Below, one piece after another: positions 62,012 through 64,000 of a stretch of DNA of 64,000 bases (position 1 is the first letter of the stretch; each line of letters starts with the position of its first letter). The notes beneath the pieces were generated by a model that saw only the letters and a program-made list of their open reading frames with translations, was not told the DNA's origin and made no database searches. The stretch is from Hyphomicrobium_A sp963724945. GTDB taxonomy: Bacteria > Pseudomonadota > Alphaproteobacteria > Rhizobiales > Hyphomicrobiaceae. The stretch spans positions 423,249 through 487,248 of the forward strand of contig CAVRWL010000002.1 of assembly GCA_963724945.1 (NCBI GenBank). Direction: 5' to 3'. The position numbers and the translations under genes were made by a program.

Positions 62012-62395
62012 TCAGCCGTTGAGGCAATCGTAGTAGCGCGAACGCCAGTATCGGCTACCGGTCGCGTGCCACTTCTGATATGAATAACCGCAACTGCCTT
62101 CGCTATCGTTTGCGAAAATCTGAATGCCGCGGATGACTTGGCCGACAAACTGGCTCTCGTTGCCGTTGCCGCGCCCATTACCACGCTGTGCGTGGCGGAC
62201 CCCGCCCTTGCCGTGCTGCTGCACGTTACTATGCTGCTGCACTTTACTGTGCTGCTGTACGCGGGAGTGCTTCTGTCCGCCGGCGGCCGCCGGCTCATGC
62301 TTTTCGGCTGCGGCTGCACCATAAGCCCCCGCGCAGGCGAAGAGAGCTGCGGCGCTCGTGATCAGTAGCTTCTTGGTGAGTTTGCTCATGGTCAT
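62012..62395 (-). CDS. Small exported protein with short QQH repeats
   Basis: 127 residues, ATG at 62395 with AAGGAAAT upstream. Signal peptide KLLITSAAALFACAGAYGAA. The mature part begins with HEPAAAGGQKH and a repeat RVQQHSKVQQHSNVQQHGK, then a Gly/Arg/Asn-rich linker, and a C-terminal domain (GQVIRGIQIFANDSEGSCGY, KWHATGSRYWRSRYYDCLNG) with a Cys pair. Function unknown; envelope location likely. The strong terminator downstream supports it being expressed. Confidence 0.65.
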   Translation of the reverse strand: MTMSKLTKKLLITSAAALFACAGAYGAAAAEKHEPAAAGGQKHSRVQQHSKVQQHSNVQQHGKGGVRHAQRGNGRGNGNESQFVGQVIRGIQIFANDSEGSCGYSYQKWHATGSRYWRSRYYDCLNG

Positions 62396-62658
62396 ATTTC
62401 CTTTTTGCAGTCCAAAGGGCTTAGTCGCCGCTCGGATTTTGTTGGCCGTTCGCCCCGTTCCGCTCGGCGGGCGTTCACGATGAGCCGGCCGCCGTCAGCA
62501 TGGGGGCTGCACGATGGCCGAATTGTCCGGGGAGGCTTTCGGCTGCCATCTGATAATAAACTTTGTCACCGATAGCGGTAGACTCGGAAACTACTCAACG
62601 TGCTTGCCGAGATAGAGCTCGCGCAGAGCGATCGTCCGGGCGGACCCGGATCTAGAGC

Positions 62659-63411
62659 CTAGTTGGCGCCAACCTGATCTGGCTTCACGATGATCATACG
62701 TTCGATTGCCGTCATCCTTCGGCCCACCAGCAGGACATTGGGGATTTGTATCGTCTGCTTGTTCGCGCCCCCGGTCGTGACAATCATGTCCCCTGCACCC
62801 ATTCCTAGAACGATGTCATGGAAGAGGTCCTGACTGCGTCTTTCGAACACCAGTCCATTGGTGTCATAGCTGCGCGCTTGACCGCCAATCCGGCGCTCCT
62901 CGATCATTTGGCCCGGGCGCACCCGCCAGATTACCAATCGATCGAACACGAAAAACGAAAGCAGCCAGATAGCCAGCAGGGCCGCCGAGAACAGGAGATA
63001 AAAGCCCATGTTCGCGCGCGCTGAGAGATGGGGGATGAAGCGCAGGATATTATCCCACCACCCGAACCACGCGAACAGAACTCCGAAGAAGGCGACGCTG
63101 ACGACGGTGAGGACAGAGTAGATGCCGCGAAGCTTGGTGGTGGTGAAGACGACGAGAAGAACGAGAACGGCTATGAAGAAGATCCCGGGATTGTTGCTTG
63201 GATGAACGCGGTCGATGAATTCGGGCACCACGGCAACGTCGCGACCCTGCACGTAGGTGAGCAGCGCCACGGCAAACCCTGCAACCCAAGCCGGCCACCA
63301 GTAGAAAATGTTGGAATGGCTGATGATCTTGATCTAAGCGGGCGCCTGAGCGACCGGTAGGGCGAAGGTGTCCCTGATGTCATCGTTCTGCATCGCTAGC
63401 TGCGTTGCCAT
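62659..63411 (-). CDS. Hypothetical membrane protein with an in-frame amber codon
   Basis: From the ATG at 63411 (GAGGAA upstream) the frame reads MATQLAMQNDDIRDTFALPV, then AQAPA, then TAG (63334-63336), then continues without another stop to 62659: IKIISHSNIFYWWPAWVAGF and onward. Without the TAG the product is 250 residues with four membrane segments, then a soluble domain (VRPGQMIEERRIGGQARSYD, VFERRSQDLFHDIVLGMGAG, IQIPNVLLVGRRMTAIERMI). The conserved-looking sequence right after the TAG suggests a nonsense mutation or a C-to-T sequencing error. Translation could restart at the GTG at 63270. Function unknown. Confidence 0.7.
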
Positions 63412-63431
63412 GTTCACGTTCCTCTATCGAT

Positions 63432-64000
63432 TTATGTCGTCAAGAATTCAGCGATCGGGTGCAGCGGTTCGACGCGCTCGCAGATGATCTTGAAACTCGC
63501 CAAGAGCGGCACCGCAAGAAGCACTCCGACGATGCCCCACAGCCAGCCCCACAGCAGGATGGCGATAAAGATGGCAACCGGATTGAGTTGCAGCCCGCGC
63601 CCCAAGACGAAAGGCGTGATGACCTCGGCGGAGATACCTACCAGTACGAGCAGAATGGCTGGCGCAGCCAACGCCTGCGGCAGGCTGTCGAAGGTCTGAA
63701 TGCCCACCAACGCAAGGACAGCCATGCTGGTGAGCGCTCCGACGTAGGGAACAAAATCCAGCACCGCAACAAGAGCGCCCCAAAGGAGCGGGTTGGGTAT
63801 CCCCAAGAGAGCGGCTACGACGGCCATAGCGACGCCAGCCCGACATTCACCGACGTGAAGCTGAGCAGATAAAAAGAGATATCGGTCTCGATTTGGCGGT
63901 GATCTCAACCGCACGCTTCTTGTCACGAAAGGTTGGGATCACGGTGACGAGTTTGCGCAGAAATACGTCACCGGAAGCAAGCAGGAAATACACCAATATG
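63432..64000 (-). CDS. AI-2E family transporter (5' partial, two frameshifts)
   Basis: C-terminal half of an AI-2E/PerM-type permease; the gene runs off the window. Conserved blocks appear in three frames: FLLASGDVFLRKLVTVIPTF near 63980-63930, then ETDISFYLLSFTSVNVGL near 63890-63850, then AVVAALLGIPNPLLWGALVA, VLDFVPYVGALTSM and GRGLQLNPVAIFIAILLWGW from about 63830 to the stop. One base seems missing near 63895 and one near 63843. The family exports small molecules or acts as an antiporter; substrate unknown. Co-directional with the gene at 62659. Confidence 0.75.

Overview
The window reads as chromosomal DNA of a high-GC alphaproteobacterium of the order Hyphomicrobiales (Rhizobiales). 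The evidence is a hopanoid (hpn) locus with an embedded dxs, a GcrA-type C-terminal domain, DUF6481 and DUF1488 proteins, and an overall gene style close to Bradyrhizobium, Rhodopseudomonas and their relatives. The genus cannot be fixed from sequence alone.

Layout. (1) 1-12.3 kb: hopanoid and outer-membrane lipid region: hpnN (3' end), hpnJ, hpnI, an MlaA/VacJ lipoprotein, hpnM (MlaC-like), dxs, hpnL, a second hpnI paralogue and hpnK, in mixed orientation. Together they supply isoprenoid precursor, build and modify the hopanoid side chain, and move lipid to the outer membrane. (2) 12.4-20.5 kb: a PQQ-type sugar dehydrogenase with a cytochrome c tail, OpgD (periplasmic glucan), zwf, and a glucoamylase/GH144-like protein; a periplasmic glucan theme. 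(3) 20.9-30.2 kb: a six-subunit Hyf/Hyc-like membrane complex whose large subunit has lost the NiFe-binding cysteines (an energy-converting hydrogenase-related, Ehr, complex). It lies downstream of a DUF190 gene that carries a clear fluoride (crcB) riboswitch. (4) 30.6-36 kb: an island-like stretch with a tRNA-Pro-like remnant, FkbM methyltransferase, sulfotransferase, GT25 glycosyltransferase, fragments of hldE and a glycosyltransferase, and an SH3-domain protein. (5) 36-45 kb: prfC, cspA, a row of small genes, a PHB-depolymerase-type esterase with a CopG regulator, a wHTH-TolB-TPR protein and an AraC regulator. (6) 45-50.2 kb: an unusual repeat locus. A conserved leader of about 150 bases preceded by a terminator-like palindrome occurs four times, plus one diverged copy, ahead of small secreted proteins that share a signal peptide but differ in the mature part; an M16-type peptidase sits among them. 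(7) 50.3-64 kb: a methyltransferase, DUF4242 protein, GGDEF protein, many small secreted or membrane proteins, a dienelactone-hydrolase-like protein, a coiled-coil protein with an L7/L12-like tail, a His-rich S74-chaperone protein, and an AI-2E family transporter at the edge.

Sequence quality. At least five conserved genes (hpnJ, dxs, zwf, the GH144-like gene, prfC) are broken by one single-base frameshift each. The AI-2E gene has two, both long cassette copies have one, and another gene has an in-frame amber codon. Since several of these genes are normally important, uncorrected indel errors in the assembly are the simplest explanation, though real decay cannot be excluded. Such genes are reported here as one joined feature each.
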